Assembly: GCA_035772785.1 (NCBI GenBank)
Contig: JAOCPU010000004.1
Coordinates: 434,001-498,000 of the forward strand
Origin: Phlebiopsis flavidoalba
Taxonomy: Eukaryota; Basidiomycota; Agaricomycetes; Polyporales; Phanerochaetaceae
DNA length: 64,000 bases
Reading direction: 5' to 3'
Positions 1 to 11,553 of this stretch are shown here, in pieces. Under the pieces are notes generated by a model. It was given only the letters and a program-made list of their open reading frames with translations. It was not told where the DNA came from and did no database searches. Each line of letters starts with the position of its first letter. Within the stretch, counting starts at the first letter, position 1. The translations under genes were made by a program, and so were the position numbers.

Positions 1-414
1 TCAGTAATGCAAACTAGCAAGCTAGTAGTACATTTTGGAGTACTTTCATAAGGGTTTCTATGCTGTCCACTTTGTATAAAAAATGATCCCGCGCGAAATT
101 ATCTAGTCCCACGAAATAATTTTTATATAAAGTCATTATTTTGGCTCCCTAAGAGCTACCAGCTCAATCTAAAGCTCTGGAACATCTTACATACCAGACT
201 CGCTCACTGGGAGACCCATCTCGAGGTATCACAAGACATCTAGAGCTTTGCTAGAGCTCGTGGGACTTCTATCAGTAGCCGGGCTCCCAGACTCAATGGT
301 GGGCTCTAGGGCCGATTATTCGTCCAGGCTCACAGTGACAAGTGTTCTCACAAATGGTATAGCTCCTGTTGTGTGTATGCTTACTTCTCTAATACGATTA
401 CTCGGCACATACTA
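1..414. other. No gene seen; repeat-compartment flank
   Basis: No coding signal is recognised here. The stretch has several short GAGCTC/CTAGAGC-type words around 165-320 that could be the remains of another small element, but no pair of ends can be matched. It ends in the TA dinucleotide that flanks the inverted-repeat element beginning at 415. Confidence 0.5.
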
Positions 415-1281
415 CAGTGACTGACAAAAATGTGTCACATTTGGATATTGAGCATCTAAAGAATATATTGTAAGATATTAATATGAGCAACTACAGAAAA
501 GAATCTTTTGGGCAAGTAATACAGTAATGAATATCACTTTTAGAGTTTACATATATACCATATATGGCAGCTATAATGGTATAATAAACAAATACATTAA
601 AACTGCACTAATAGAACATTCCTTTATTATGCAACCAAATGAAAAGATATGCATGTTATGTACTTTTGATAAAATATCTTGACTCATGAGTATCCGTATG
701 AAAAGCATGCATGGTATGTATTTGATATCATTATTGAGTGAATGTTGATTCTTATTGTCACAGCTATGTGTAAAATATTATTTGATTTATTTTGGCTGTA
801 ATAAAAATATGTGGTAACATCCGATTTTCATCAGCTATAGTAAAAGGAACAGTGAATGTGTGAAAAAAATAGACAGGTATATTGCTGTAAAGTGTGGCAA
901 GTTATAAACAAAATCCCATTTTGACCTTGCTTGCTCTAAATTGTTGTGGCTATAATGTGTAGCTAGCTATGATAAGCTGTGATGCATCATATCTACAGTA
1001 TAGGGATAGTATCAAGGTATCCTTTGATATCAAGTTTCAAATACAAACCATTTTTATTACCGTACAATGAAAGAATCTCTGATAAAAGCAAATTTAGTCC
1101 ATTTGCTCATTATCCAATGGCTATACTACTTATGGTATATGTGTATATATCAAAAAATAGCACCTTATGCCATTCTATACAATTCACATTATAGTTTTAC
1201 AACAGCTCTCCTCATAAATATTTATTCAAGATTCTTTGAGTGCTCAATATCTAAGTGTGACACACTTTTTGTCAGTTACTG
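415..1281. mobile_element. Non-autonomous TA-flanked inverted-repeat element (MITE-like), 867 bp
   Basis: The left end begins CAGTGACTGACAAAA after TA at 413-414. The right end finishes GTCAGTTACTG before TA at 1282-1283, and the two ends are inverted copies over about 50 bp with several mismatches. TA flanks and terminal inverted repeats are the hallmark of the Tc1/mariner superfamily. The interior is AT-rich and has no recognisable transposase, so it would depend on a transposase supplied elsewhere. The internal sequence recurs, inverted, at 39938-40924, and in part at 15311-15435 and 39091-39937, which shows that this is a family rather than a chance palindrome. Confidence 0.75.
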
Positions 1282-1404
1282 TATAAAGCACAGGTACCAA
1301 AGAATATAGGATTGGTATTGAACGTGTCTATCTGGTTTTTGCATGCAACATATATCGTCAGGAGGGCAAAAATCCTTAGTTGTGAACTTCCTTTTTTTGC
1401 CTTG

Positions 1405-3062
1405 CAGCTTTTCTCAAACTATCTTTTTTGCCACTCTTGGTCTTCAATGGTCCAATAAGACTAGCTATGAAATAAGGCAAGCTGATGAATAAGAAGCTGC
1501 ATTAGTTGGTCGAGAAGGAGCAAAGAGAATGATTGTAGCTTCCAGTTTTGAATAGTGTATGGTATGCTATACACAATGGGTCAAAACTTATTTTGTTTTC
1601 ATATCAAGCTTCCAGGCTCCTGGAGAGGCAGAAGCAGAACTTGCGCATTTTGACAATGTCAGCGTCATTGATGCTGTCTATTCAAATAATGTGGACACCT
1701 TTCTTTTTGGTGCCAAAATGGCCATCTGCAAGTGTGTGAGATGCTTTAGCACCTTGAGATAGTTACGCACATTTAAATAGTTCTTTGCAGAGCCTTTCTG
1801 GGAACTGTCAGCATTGCCAAGCTAGCAGCAATTGCACTGCAATACACTCGGCTGATGACATTGTCTCCCATCTCAAGGTTCTTTTCTGGATTTCTAACTG
1901 ACTCTTGATGATACCTAATAGTGTTCTCCTCAGATAAAGCTCAGCTATAAAGATCTTATCCTTGTGACTCTGCTTAGTGGTGAGGATTATCATGAAAGCC
2001 TTGGAGTATATGGCATTGCTACAACAGTAGACCTTGGTGCATATGCAGGCTTTGGAGAGAGCTCGGTTGCCAAGGTCAAATTTTTTGCCTTGAGTATGTA
2101 GCATGCAGAAGACAGACACACAATGGTGACACTTTACAGTGCGGAAAAGCAGGAACTCAAACAGTTTCTTGATAGGCTGGAGGGTGGGAGGTTGTCAAGA
2201 AGCTTTGCAACAATTCAAATAAGCTCTTGTTGAAGGGAAACATTCAAGCTGCAAATAGCATTCCGGCAATGGGCTCATTATTTCCCAATATCAATATCCT
2301 CATGGCCTATATTAATTCTGTCACAAGTAAAGAGCGCGTTGTCGCAAAAAGCTATCAGGGCCTATCTAGCAGCATTTGGCACCAGTCCCACTGCGCTTGT
2401 CAATGATGCTTGTGCTGGTGTTGCCTGTAGGCTTCAGTAAAAAAATATCACTTGGCCCAGAGAGTTCAGTGTTGCAGCAATAGCAAAAGTGTGTAAAGAA
2501 ACACTTTGAATTGAGGTATAGAAAAAGAATTATCTATTGATTTGGCCTCTTACTTTGGGACAGTATTGATTGCTGGGGTATTAAGGAGAAAAGCAATAAT
2601 TATTAACTCTAGTAAGGTTAATTTTATCAGTTCCAAGATTGGTAATGACATCAAAGCTAGCACATTACAAAGCTATAGAGGACAAGGATGAAGTTCTCAA
2701 GATTTTATCACAGCTATTGATTATCAACATGACCCTCCATAGAAAACACAGTTCCATAGACTAACATATCTGAATATTGCTTATTAATTGACCCTCTCCT
2801 ACTCAACAGAGCTGCTGAGGCCAGTATTTAAGGACATTATTGTGTGCCAGTGTCAGGTTGGAGTAATGAAGAAGAATCTTATAAGGCTGGAAAACAGGGT
2901 AAAACAGCAATAAAGAGGAAGATAATAGAGTTGCAAGCCTTCTTGAAATATTGGCTGCCTGCTTGTATAGTGGAGAAAGCATATCCTCATCTTGTAGCAA
3001 AGTATGAGATAACCAAGTACAACAAGAACTTGAAACTGACTCAATGAGATAGTCGAGGAAGA
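1405..3062 (+). pseudogene. Decayed XPG/Rad2 (GEN1/YEN1-like) structure-specific nuclease
   Basis: Rad2-family nucleases cut branched DNA, and the GEN1 branch resolves Holliday junctions. At about 1616-1722 the frame reads APGEAEAELA followed by IDAVYSNNVDTFLFGAK, a clear XPG I-region with the conserved Glu-Ala-Glu and Asp-x-Asp metal-binding pattern (the first Asp of that pair appears as Asn). At about 1950-2060 it reads LLSGEDYHE then GVYGIAT, the helix-hairpin region after the catalytic core. A further block at about 2844-3047 reads YWLPACIVEKAYPHLV, which resembles the C-terminal part of these fungal proteins. The blocks lie in different frames with many stops and no start, and the stretch is AT-rich. 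I infer a gene relic; the exact subfamily is uncertain. Confidence 0.65.
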
Positions 3063-4373
3063 CCACAAACTATGGAGACAAGCATGGCCAATTGGAGAGT
3101 AAATTTGAGGTCATTGACGGAAGCACTATGGACATGTAAAAAGAATGTAGAAGGGACTACAGCAAGCGTGGCTATTTTTTCTTCTCCTCTTGTTGTTTCA
3201 AGAGAGCTTCAAACCTGATATTATGCCAGAAAATAAAACCCTTGGTTTTCCTGGTATTTGTGTGAGCTGGAAATGCTCATGTGTAAACCAGACCCAAAGG
3301 TAGGTTTCTGCTGTAGTTCACCAAATCTCTACACTGGGCTATCATAGTTGTTCGTAGGGATAAAGTAGAAAATCCATGATTCTTAATTATACCATGTGCT
3401 AGTGAGTATGATTAATTGCCCTACTAATCCCGTTTCTAAATAGGAATGTGGAGCTCCTACTTACCAAATTCTTTACCAGTTGATTATTTTTGCCTATCAC
3501 ACAATTAATCATATATAAGAAATTTAACTCCTTTTTTTAAAATGTGCAGTATTTGCTTAAATGATATGTAATTAAAATCAAGTAGTATGGGTCTCTGTAT
3601 ACTAGCAGAAGCCAATATTTCTGTCTCGGAAAATATTCTAGATTCACTTCTTCAAGATATTTCTATTTTTGAGGTAAGAGTTATTTTAGAATATTCAGCT
3701 ATGCTTGTAGCAACAAGTAATTGCTTCAAACTGCCTGTTAGCTTAATGGCAGGAATGCTTCACCCTAGCTTTTGTTGCTTGGTAAACAATTGTGGTGAGC
3801 TAGTTTAGCTAGCCAATGGGAGTCTAATTATTCAGCAGATCGGTAAGCTTCTGTGGAATGTAGGCTAATATTTATTACTATCAGATTCAAGCTATAGATA
3901 TTATATAAAGTCTTTGTTTAAGTAACATTAAATTTATAATTCAATATGTTCCATTATTTTTATTTTTAGCTGTTTTTATTTTGTGCCATTTAATAATGGT
4001 GCAAGATACCGACTGCATTATAGAAAAGAGAGCTATGTACCCAATTAAAAATTGCAATAGTCTTACTAGTTATTTTGCTGCTAACAATATATCAATTCTA
4101 AACAACATACACTCCCAGAAATTCCCAAAGCCTTGTGTCCTGGGAATGTACAGTGCATTAAGTATTTTGTAGACTGTTCCAGAAGGCAACATCTGTACAG
4201 ATGTTGCCAATGACAGCACCACACAATTTCTTGAAGGCAAAAAAACCACAGCTCTCAAGAAGCCAACTAGATCCAGTGATAGAGTCAACAATGTGGAGAG
4301 CTTGAAACAAAGTATTTGGCACTACAGAAACTCTGTAGGTAGCCTATGGCAAAGAGCTGTTGATCCCTGTTTC
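3063..4373. other. AT-rich stretch without a recognised gene
   Basis: Only short random open frames occur here. There is no recognisable protein motif, inverted-repeat end or RNA gene. Confidence 0.5.
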
Positions 4374-4536
4374 TTTGCCATATGTCACAACATTTGCCAT
4401 ATGTCAAGACATTTGCCATATATCACACATTTGCCATATATCACACATTTGCCATATATCACACAGGAGGGGAAAACACACATTTGCCATATGTCACATA
4501 TTTGCCATATGTCACACGTTCGCCATATGTCACATA
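4374..4536. repeat. 18-bp minisatellite, about eight units
   Basis: A head-to-tail array of the unit TTTGCCATATATCACACA and close variants (CATATGTCACATA, CATATGTCACACG). One degenerate unit in the middle (about 4465-4480) has been replaced by a GA-rich stretch. The first units are 19 bp and the later ones 18 bp. Small open frames run through it in several frames only because 18 is a multiple of three and the unit lacks stops; this is not evidence of coding. Confidence 0.9.
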
Positions 4537-5165
4537 GTCACTATATTTCCCTGACTGCTCTGTGCACTCTAAAACAACCTTATAGCTAGATATTATTGGA
4601 TTCATTTCCTTCAGTATAGCTGCACCTTGACCAAGAGCTGATGAAAAATGGTGCCAAACTCAGAAATCAAGAGCCACGTGAGTAGTGAATGGAAGTCCAC
4701 TCTATTTCCAATGTCAAAAGTTGATTTAGCACATCTTTATCCCCCTGGATCCACTTTGCTGCCTACAAGTTTACAACTCTCTATATCTCAGAATATCCAG
4801 CTTGCAGCTTCATTGAAATCCCCAATACAGGATAATATAGGCAAATTACACAAATCTTTGTGCACATGCTGACACCAGGCCTCACCACATATATGTGCCA
4901 GCATGAGTCTAGTTCAACAATATGCTACAGGGGAAGAAAGCACCTCTGAGCCCTTTGATACTCTGCAAATTATGAAAGGAAAAAGAAACTACATGCATAT
5001 GGTCCTGTCATGCTGTCAAAGCTAGATACCATGCAAAGAAAGTCATAAAACATTTTGAGTGACTCTAAGTGATTCCCTCCGTCACCTCAGGAACTGTCTC
5101 CACAGAAACAGAGACTACAGATAAGACCCATGCTCATAGCCAAGAGGATTAGTATAGTAGCTGAT
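4537..5165. other. No gene recognised; LINE target region
   Basis: AT-rich unique-looking sequence with no recognised coding or RNA feature. It ends at the site where the LINE integrated. Confidence 0.5.
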
Positions 5166-5182
5166 CAGAAAGAGCAAATTCT
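5166..5182. repeat. Target-site duplication, 3' side of the LINE
   Basis: CAGAAAGAGCAAATTCT is identical to 11537-11553 and directly precedes the T-run (plus strand) that is the A-tail of the minus-strand LINE. The flanks beyond the 17 bp differ, as expected of a true duplication. Confidence 0.9.
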
Positions 5183-5610
5183 TTTTTTTTTGGGAGCATT
5201 CAGAGCGAGCTGCTGGCATTGGCCTAGCACTTGCCCATTGTGCGTAAGGGGAAGGGGGTCGCCTTTTGGAGACAAATTAGGAAATAGGGTGGGGGCTGAG
5301 CAGGCAGGCAGACGGGGAGTGGCAAGGAAGGTGATCCAGGGCTCCGCAGGGGGATGCATTACTGCACACCACTTGCGCGGTAGTGTGGGGCATGGAAGCT
5401 GTTTGGCCAGGGTTACCTACTAAAATCCCCTGCTTTCCCAATCCAGTCCTTGTTGGGAATGTTGGGCGGGACAATTATGTGGGTGTCCACGTGTTTTTCA
5501 CCGTCTCACGCTTTAGCGCCTTCTTTCCAAATTTTTTGTTTGTCAGTGCCTGGTCCAGAAGGAGGCAGTTTTTGGAGGGCAGAGAGTACCATCGTCGAGT
5601 AAGTTTCTGT

Positions 5611-7396
5611 TCAAGTGTGCCAGCTTTCATCATCGTTGTTTTGCTGGATAACCTGTTTGCACCTGAGTTTCCAGATTAGATAGGTGGTCTCCGCGCTGTA
5701 ATAATCTGGAGGTGACAAGAGGCTCCCATGTCCTTCTTTCCGTCGACGCTGAGTGTGGGGCGGATCAGGTTGCTCCCTAGGATATGGCCTATGGTTGGCT
5801 TCCTCTAGGGGATCCCAGAGGAACCCCAGAGAGTTTCTGCCAACTTCTATAGGTGTCACTGTGCAGAGAGGCCGTCACAGTCCGTGAGGATATGTTCGAG
5901 ATCTTCTGGGACCAGACAGTGAGTGCAGTTTTTTCGGTGTTCTATCTGGGGTATTTTCGACCAATACAGGCCTATTTTGTGGGTGCCTATTATGAAACTC
6001 TTATTCACCTGTATGTGTTGCTTAAGGGGAGAAGTGTGAGACACTAGATAGAGTACGAGTGACGAAGATATGAGAGAATCTTAATGATGTTGTTAAGCTT
6101 GGTGCTTAAGGCCACAAGCGTACCTCTTTATATACATGTGAGCCAGTCTCTAACAATGTCATCAATGAGCTAGCAGTGTGAGTCATACATGTCAAAGAGT
6201 GCCAGATCAGCGACAGCTAACCAGAGTGACCTGCTGGCGATGTCTATTTTACAGCCTTCCCAAGGTAACTATGACGGATCCTTAACTCAGGTCCATACTC
6301 CATCCTTTCTACCTCAGTCCATGATATCATATAATCTACTCCAGTCCATAGACCTCGTTCTAGTCCCTACCTAGACCTCAGTACATGTGATGCATCCATT
6401 ACCCATCCAGACCCTTGGTTGATGCAAACGTTGTGGCGCGAGCTTTGTGGTGCGGGAACGCGCTTAAGTGAGCACTTGCAACTTGGTATCAAATATGAAT
6501 GAAAATAAGAGGGAAATTGACCATCAGGGCATAATCTGTGACAGTGCCGTGGATGGCTTTCCCGAGAATTCCTTGTAAGAACAGCTCGTGAGAGAGAGGT
6601 TGTCCGGGGGTGCGGTCTCCTGGATCCCATTTGTGGCTGAGGGAGCTTACGAGGCATTTTGCCATATTGTAACACCTGAAGGGGTGGGCTAGAGAAGTGT
6701 GCTTCTGTCATTTCTGCAGTTAGTGCATGCACAGTTTGTGCGTTTGGAGCAGGGGTGGGAGGCGTCGGGATGTTTCTTGCGGTGCCGGGTCAGGCGGTAT
6801 GCGTCTCCAACCATTTTCACTCCTTGGCGCACCCTGAGGCATTTGCTCTCGCTGTTACGGTAGAGGCTGCGAAGGTATTCTTCCGCTTCGATGTGGTACC
6901 ATACGGGAAGGGCTCATTTCATTTGCGGCGTGAGTTTTAAGGCCCCGAAATGCGCGCCATACTTTTTTGCCAAGGCTAACATCTTCTTGGTTGCTGGGGA
7001 GGTCTGGAGAGGCGGGTGTCCCACAATTGGACGAAAACATTGAAGGAGCCCCAGTTGGCTAGGAAGTCGGGGGCGGACTTTGCTGCGTCAGCTATGAGAA
7101 CATCTTCAGGCATGCACCAGGTAGGTCTCGTCAGTGAGAGGTTGTGTGAAGGGGACCAACCAGCATAGGTTAATGGCTTCAACCCTAGCTTTCAGGTCGA
7201 GAAGGTTCAGTCCTCCTTGATTCTCAGGGCGTTCGAGAGTTGCCATGCTGATGGCAGGACATTTGTTCTTCCACATGAAGGTGCAAATGAGGTCGAGGAG
7301 GGTGTCTTCCACATTCTTTGGCATTCCTTGGACTTGTGTGAGGTATTGAATCTTACCCCCTATTACCCATTCAACTATAATTTCTCTCCCCAGCAT
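5611..7396 (-). pseudogene. LINE ORF2 C-terminal region with Cys/His zinc motifs
   Basis: After the reverse transcriptase the minus strand reads TFMWKNKCPAISMATL and GGLNLLDLKARVEAINLCWL (about 7150-7290), a conserved post-RT block of fungal LINEs. Near 6730 a cysteine cluster (C-x5-C-x-C-x2-C) appears. At about 5880-5960 the frame reads CTHCLVPEDLEHILTDC, which matches the zf-RVT zinc-binding motif found at the end of many reverse-transcriptase proteins. These parts are thought to bind the element's RNA. The frame is broken several times. The final portion (about 5611-5859) is basic and reaches close to the A-tail. Confidence 0.75.
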
Positions 7397-7489
7397 TGTG
7401 AGATGAGACTTCTCCCAGTGGTGTAGGCTTCTGACTATGTCGTCTAGAATTTTGGTCTAGGGGTTCAGCTCTTCTGCAATGTGGTATCT

Positions 7490-9195
7490 GATTCAGGCTC
7501 CCAGAATGCGGACCGCTTGTCCCGCCACGTCATCGACTACGTTTATTGTAGGAGAAAGGGGGGAGGGATGGGTGTGATGTAGCTTTCTCGTAGAGCGTAC
7601 CATGCGTCGGTACTCTTCAGTTCCGATCGGAATTATGTTGTTTTTCGCAATGTTAAATTTTTCTCTCACTGCTAGGCACCATCTGTCAAGTATTTTCCAG
7701 AGTAATTTGCAGTCATCTCTTTCCGAGAGGTACACTGTGGTATCGTCGGCGAAGTGTGTTGTGATGAGGCGCTCCTTCGCACCTGGAATAGCATAACCTA
7801 GCGTAACCTTCAAGTTTGGATCTCTGGAGCATGTTAGCCAGGGGTTCAATCGCAAGTATGAAGAGGAGGCATGAGAGGGAGTCTCCTTAACGTACATCCC
7901 TTTTAATCTCAAAGGGGGGGCTTTTCACTCCGTTGATTATCACCGAGGATTTTGCTCCAGTGTAGAGGTTCCGGATGGTATTTATCAGCTCGGTAGGTAT
8001 GCCAAAGCAGTCAAGGGCTTTCTATAGGTAGTCGTGACCGACTTTGTCTAGGCTTTTTCTTGGTCGAGGGCCACAATGGCTCTGTTTTCCTCGGTGGCTT
8101 CCGTGTATGTGAGTATGTCGTGTGCGAGGCGTGTCTGGTCGAAGATGTTTCGTCCCGTGACAAACCCAGCCTGGTTAGGGTGGACAAGTTTGGGTGTCAC
8201 AAGGGCAAGCTTAAGCTCAATCGCTTTTGTTATAATTTTGTAGTCGGTGTTGAGCAGTGTAATAGGGCGGTAGTTTGCTATGAGGAGGCGGTGTCCCTTT
8301 TTGTACAGGGGGCAGATCCATCCGTCCGTGAAGTTCGTTTTAGGGTCAACGCTGTGTTCTTCAATTGTCATTGTATACACGGGTAAGGACAGAAATGACA
8401 TTGAAAGCCACAGGGGTTGCGGGATCCTCACCATTCTTGTCCTCCTTCTTAGCCCGAGGACTCGAAACGGTGTTGTAGGTTTTTCCATAGTTTGTAAGAG
8501 AGTCCGTCGAGGCCCGCTGCCTTGTTTATACTGGTTGTTCTGAGCGCGCTTTTGACGTCCACCGTGGTAAGTTTGGTGGCAAGTGTTGTCCAGTCTTCAG
8601 GTATAGTATGTGCCCTGGTCTTCTTCAAGGCCCTCCTGATTTGGGCTGCACGTGTTGCGGGGGGTTTTTGGGAGGTTATATCTGCGTACTGAAGGGTATT
8701 GTGGTACTTCCTGGCGTGGCTAGCCACGTTCTCTGTTCTGGTAAGAAGTTTTTTCCCCTGTGGGGTCCACGTCTTTTAGGGCAAAGAAACGTCACGGGGG
8801 GTTTTTGTTTATTTAGGTTCAACCAGTACTTGCTTACCATTTCCCCTTCCAAGCGGTCTCGTGCTGCGATGAGTTGTTGATTTGATGTACTTCAGTACTG
8901 TTGGAGGCTTTTAATTCGCTTTTCCAGATAGGCTGCGTGGTGGCTTCTGGCGTTGTTGTCGGGCCAGTCTGCGTGGTCATTCAGGGTTTTTTTTCCTATC
9001 TCCCTCAAATTTACGTATGGTTGCTTCTATTTTGGGGATGTCTCGTTTGGCTCTTGCCCTGATGGCTTTCGTCACCTTATTTTTGAAACGTTGGCAGGCC
9101 CTTTGTGTGCTGTGGTTGTTGGCTCTCGTTTCTGCGATGAGAGTCTCGAGATCTTCTTCAAGTTTTAGGCCCAGGTCTGAGATTTCTGTCAGCAT
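7490..9195 (-). pseudogene. LINE ORF2 reverse transcriptase domain
   Basis: The minus strand shows the RT blocks in order. NKAAGLDGLSYKLWK (about 8500) is the A-region preamble. WICPLYKKGHRLLIANYRPITLLNTD with QAGFVTGRNIFDQTR (about 8150-8330) forms blocks 1-2a. AIVALDQEKA (about 8050-8080) carries the first catalytic Asp. HFADDTTVYLSE (about 7730-7770) is the catalytic FADD box. This enzyme copies the element RNA at the nicked target (target-primed reverse transcription). The blocks fall in three or more frames. The stretch upstream (8977-9195) is a basic linker between endonuclease and RT. Confidence 0.88.
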
Positions 9196-9228
9196 CTCCT
9201 CGTTATTTAAGAGAAAGAGAGGGGCCGA

Positions 9229-9998
9229 CTATTGGCCTTTCCCAGTGAAAGACATTTTTAAGTCTGAGAAAGTGAAAGATACCATACGGTGGTCTGTATG
9301 GAGCGGTGTTTCTTCCATAGTCCAAGCGTGACTCCCTCTAAGGACTCCGTTGCTGACGTATATTCTATCTAGGCGTGAGCAGTTGGGGTGGTTGGTTCGG
9401 CGTATATGTAGTCGACTTCCGATGGGTAGGTCTGTCTCCACCCGTCCAGGAAGTTGTGTTTGAATCGGAAGGAGCGGAGGGCTGCCACTACGTTCGGTGC
9501 ATCCCCCTGATTGGAAGGCGGTCGATGGGGTCCTCGACGTTGTTGAAATCCCCCATGAGGATGTCCGGGGCAGGGGCGCACGCGGCTTCTCAGTTCTTGT
9601 TCAGGTCGGACCAGAAGTTTTTATTTTGGGAGGGGTCCATGGGGGTGTATATTGCTAGGATGTTCGGGGTTAGTTCTTGGTGCCATGCGACCGAGATCAT
9701 AATGGCTTGACCAGGGATCAGCTGGTAGGTTTTCAGGTTTCCGATGTTGGTGATTTCTCTATTTAGGACCAGGGCAATGCCTTGGGCTCTGCTCCCGTTT
9801 CGGTCTGCTCTGGAGGACACGACGTGGAGCCTTCTCCCATAGAGTTCTCGAACACAAGTCTCATGTTCATCAGAGAGGTGGGGTTTCCTATAGTGCAAGG
9901 ATCCCGATGCATTTGTTTCTGACTAGTTGGTTTATCTGTTGCCATTTATCGTAGCCGTCGGCAGAGGTTCGTCCTCGCATGTTTAGAGAGGCAATGGT
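9229..9998 (-). pseudogene. LINE ORF2 APE-type endonuclease domain
   Basis: The minus strand begins TIASLNMRG, typical of the first strand of LINE apurinic-type endonucleases, and continues ILAL-stop-ET where a Gln-Glu-Thr metal-binding motif is expected (CAG read as TAG). It then shows DILMGDFNNVEDP, the catalytic DxN motif, and near 9290-9330 TPLHTDHRMVSFTFSD, the terminal (S/T)DH motif. This domain nicks the target DNA and so sets the insertion site. One stop substitution and at least one extra base interrupt it. Confidence 0.85.
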
Positions 9999-10008
9999 CA
10001 GTTGCGCT

Positions 10009-11205
10009 CTAGTCTTCTTTTGTGAGGCTGGGGTGTGTGAAGGTGCAGTAGTATGCCGCCGCAGGGTTCAGGGGGTGTCGCGAAAATCTCCATTCCCTCT
10101 GGTGAGAGGGACGTGGGAGTGGGGGTCTTGGAGGCGTGAAGTGCGTCCCCCAAGGATGGTGTCCCTTGGGCTTGGTGTGGCCCTTGTTGTGCCCTGCCAC
10201 CGAACTCAGCAGGACCGTCATTGGGGGGGGTGTTTACGGCAGGAGAATAGACTCTCCCTCTGGTCCCGTAAGGCTGGGAAACTGATAAAACCGTCAGTGC
10301 AACCGTGGGTAATGTTATGTGCTGTGTCAGTAAGGTGGTTGCTGAGATACTCACTTGGTCGTCAGCCAGTGATTCAAGTGAGCAATTGGTGGGTTGCCAA
10401 TGGGTTGTCCGTCCTCGCGGCCCTTCCGGTGGTTTCCCTTTGGGATGTACCCCGGAGAGTCCAACTGATGCTCTCCTGAAGGTCCATGGACCCCGCCGCG
10501 GTTCGCTTTCCTGTGCTCCGGGAAGCCAGTAAATTTGGCTTGCCGCGGTACGAGTGCAGTCGGTTCGAGGAGATAGGATGCACTTGCTTTTTACCTACAG
10601 GTAAGTACTGTTTGAGAGGGGCTCCCCTCGAGGGAGGGAGGGGCCCTCCAGTTACTTTCCTGTCCGCGGGCCCCAGGTCCCAGGTGTGGGGGGGGGATCT
10701 GCTTTTGGAGGACTTTTATGTGTGAAGAGTCGCTGTAGCCCTGTTTATTAGGAGGCGTGGGGGTTGTGTATGTTCAGATGCGAGGTATTATGTATTTGTA
10801 TTCTAGGTTATTTATCATTCGGGCCGAGAGGGAGGAGGGATTGTAGAATAGGGTGGGAAAAGAATATACAGGGGACATTCTCAAAGGGGTGGCTAAGGGA
10901 GCGGTGCTAGTAAGGTGTCATTTGGGAGGAGTCTATCTAAAATTTTTGGTGAGCCACGTCCTGTGTGGGGATTCGGTTTGGTGTTGTTTACATAGCCAGA
11001 TTGGGATGCGGAGCAATAGTACTGTGAGGAGGTTCGCCAGCCGTGAGAGATACCATGAGGTCATGTGACCATGGGATTGTACTGAGCTGATCACTCCTAC
11101 AGTCCCCAGTCGTTCTCCTTTGTTTAGCCATAGCAAGACGAAATCACCAATCTCTAAATGACCCCCACCGTCTACCATGCAGGCTCGGGGGGAAGATCTC
11201 ATCAC
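10009..11205 (-). pseudogene. LINE ORF1-like / N-terminal proline-rich region
   Basis: Several overlapping minus-strand frames, none intact, encode proline-, serine- and threonine-rich sequence (for example around 10009-10354) that runs directly into the endonuclease. No CCHC knuckle can be read with confidence. Position and composition fit the nucleic-acid-binding first ORF, or a fused N-terminal part of ORF2. The outermost 300 bp (about 11210-11536) would be the 5' untranslated and promoter part; nothing coding is seen in it. Confidence 0.5.
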
Positions 11206-11536
11206 GTCTTTGTCAGGTTTGTTTCAGGATTTGATGAAAATCCGTGTCCTTTTAACAAGAGGGCGCGGCGGGCCCCAAGGTGGGTCTAGGAGTGTAATGT
11301 GGGGTGCATGTAATAGAGTGGGCTTAGTCCGTGAGCTCCTTCCTAGTTGCTGATAGTATCTTCCGTCTGTCATCAGAGGTAAAAATAGCCTTCATGGGGA
11401 TCGGCCGTAAAGGCTACAATAGAGCTAGAGTCGGTGGCATTGATGGAGAAAAAGAGAGGGTTGGTTTCTCCCATGTTGGGAGTGTTGGGCATTTTTGCTA
11501 GCTATATGTTGGGTGTTTTTAAAAGGAGGGGGTAGG

Positions 11537-11553
11537 CAGAAAGAGCAAATTCT
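11537..11553. repeat. Target-site duplication, 5' side of the LINE
   Basis: CAGAAAGAGCAAATTCT, identical over 17 bp to 5166-5182. It marks the 5' terminus of the minus-strand LINE and shows that the element was not 5'-truncated inside this window. Confidence 0.9.

Larger units (their letters stand above)
5183..11536 (-). mobile_element. Full-length LINE (non-LTR retrotransposon), ~6.35 kb
   Basis: The element runs on the minus strand from 11536 (5' end) to 5183 (3' end), where a 10-nt T-run on the plus strand (5182-5191) represents its A-tail. It is bracketed by perfect 17-bp direct repeats. Within it, in 5'-to-3' order, are a proline/serine-rich ORF1-like region, an APE-type endonuclease, a reverse transcriptase with an FADD active site, and a C-terminal cysteine/histidine region. 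This is the order of L1/Tad-type LINEs. A full-length copy with matching 17-bp duplications suggests relatively recent insertion, although the coding frames are interrupted. Some interruptions may be assembly errors, because host genes in this window show the same kind. Confidence 0.92.

Noticed and set aside
4374..4536. CRISPR-like array
   Set aside because: There are no spacers; the units are contiguous 18-bp repeats, and the genome is eukaryotic.
4293..4589. Repetitive ICHMSHICHMSH-type protein from the minisatellite
   Set aside because: An 18-bp unit without stops yields repeat peptides in several frames; no start context, splice signals or conservation supports translation.
9979..10479. 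166-codon plus-strand open frame
   Set aside because: It is antisense to the LINE N-terminal region; the LINE's domains and ends are clear on the other strand.
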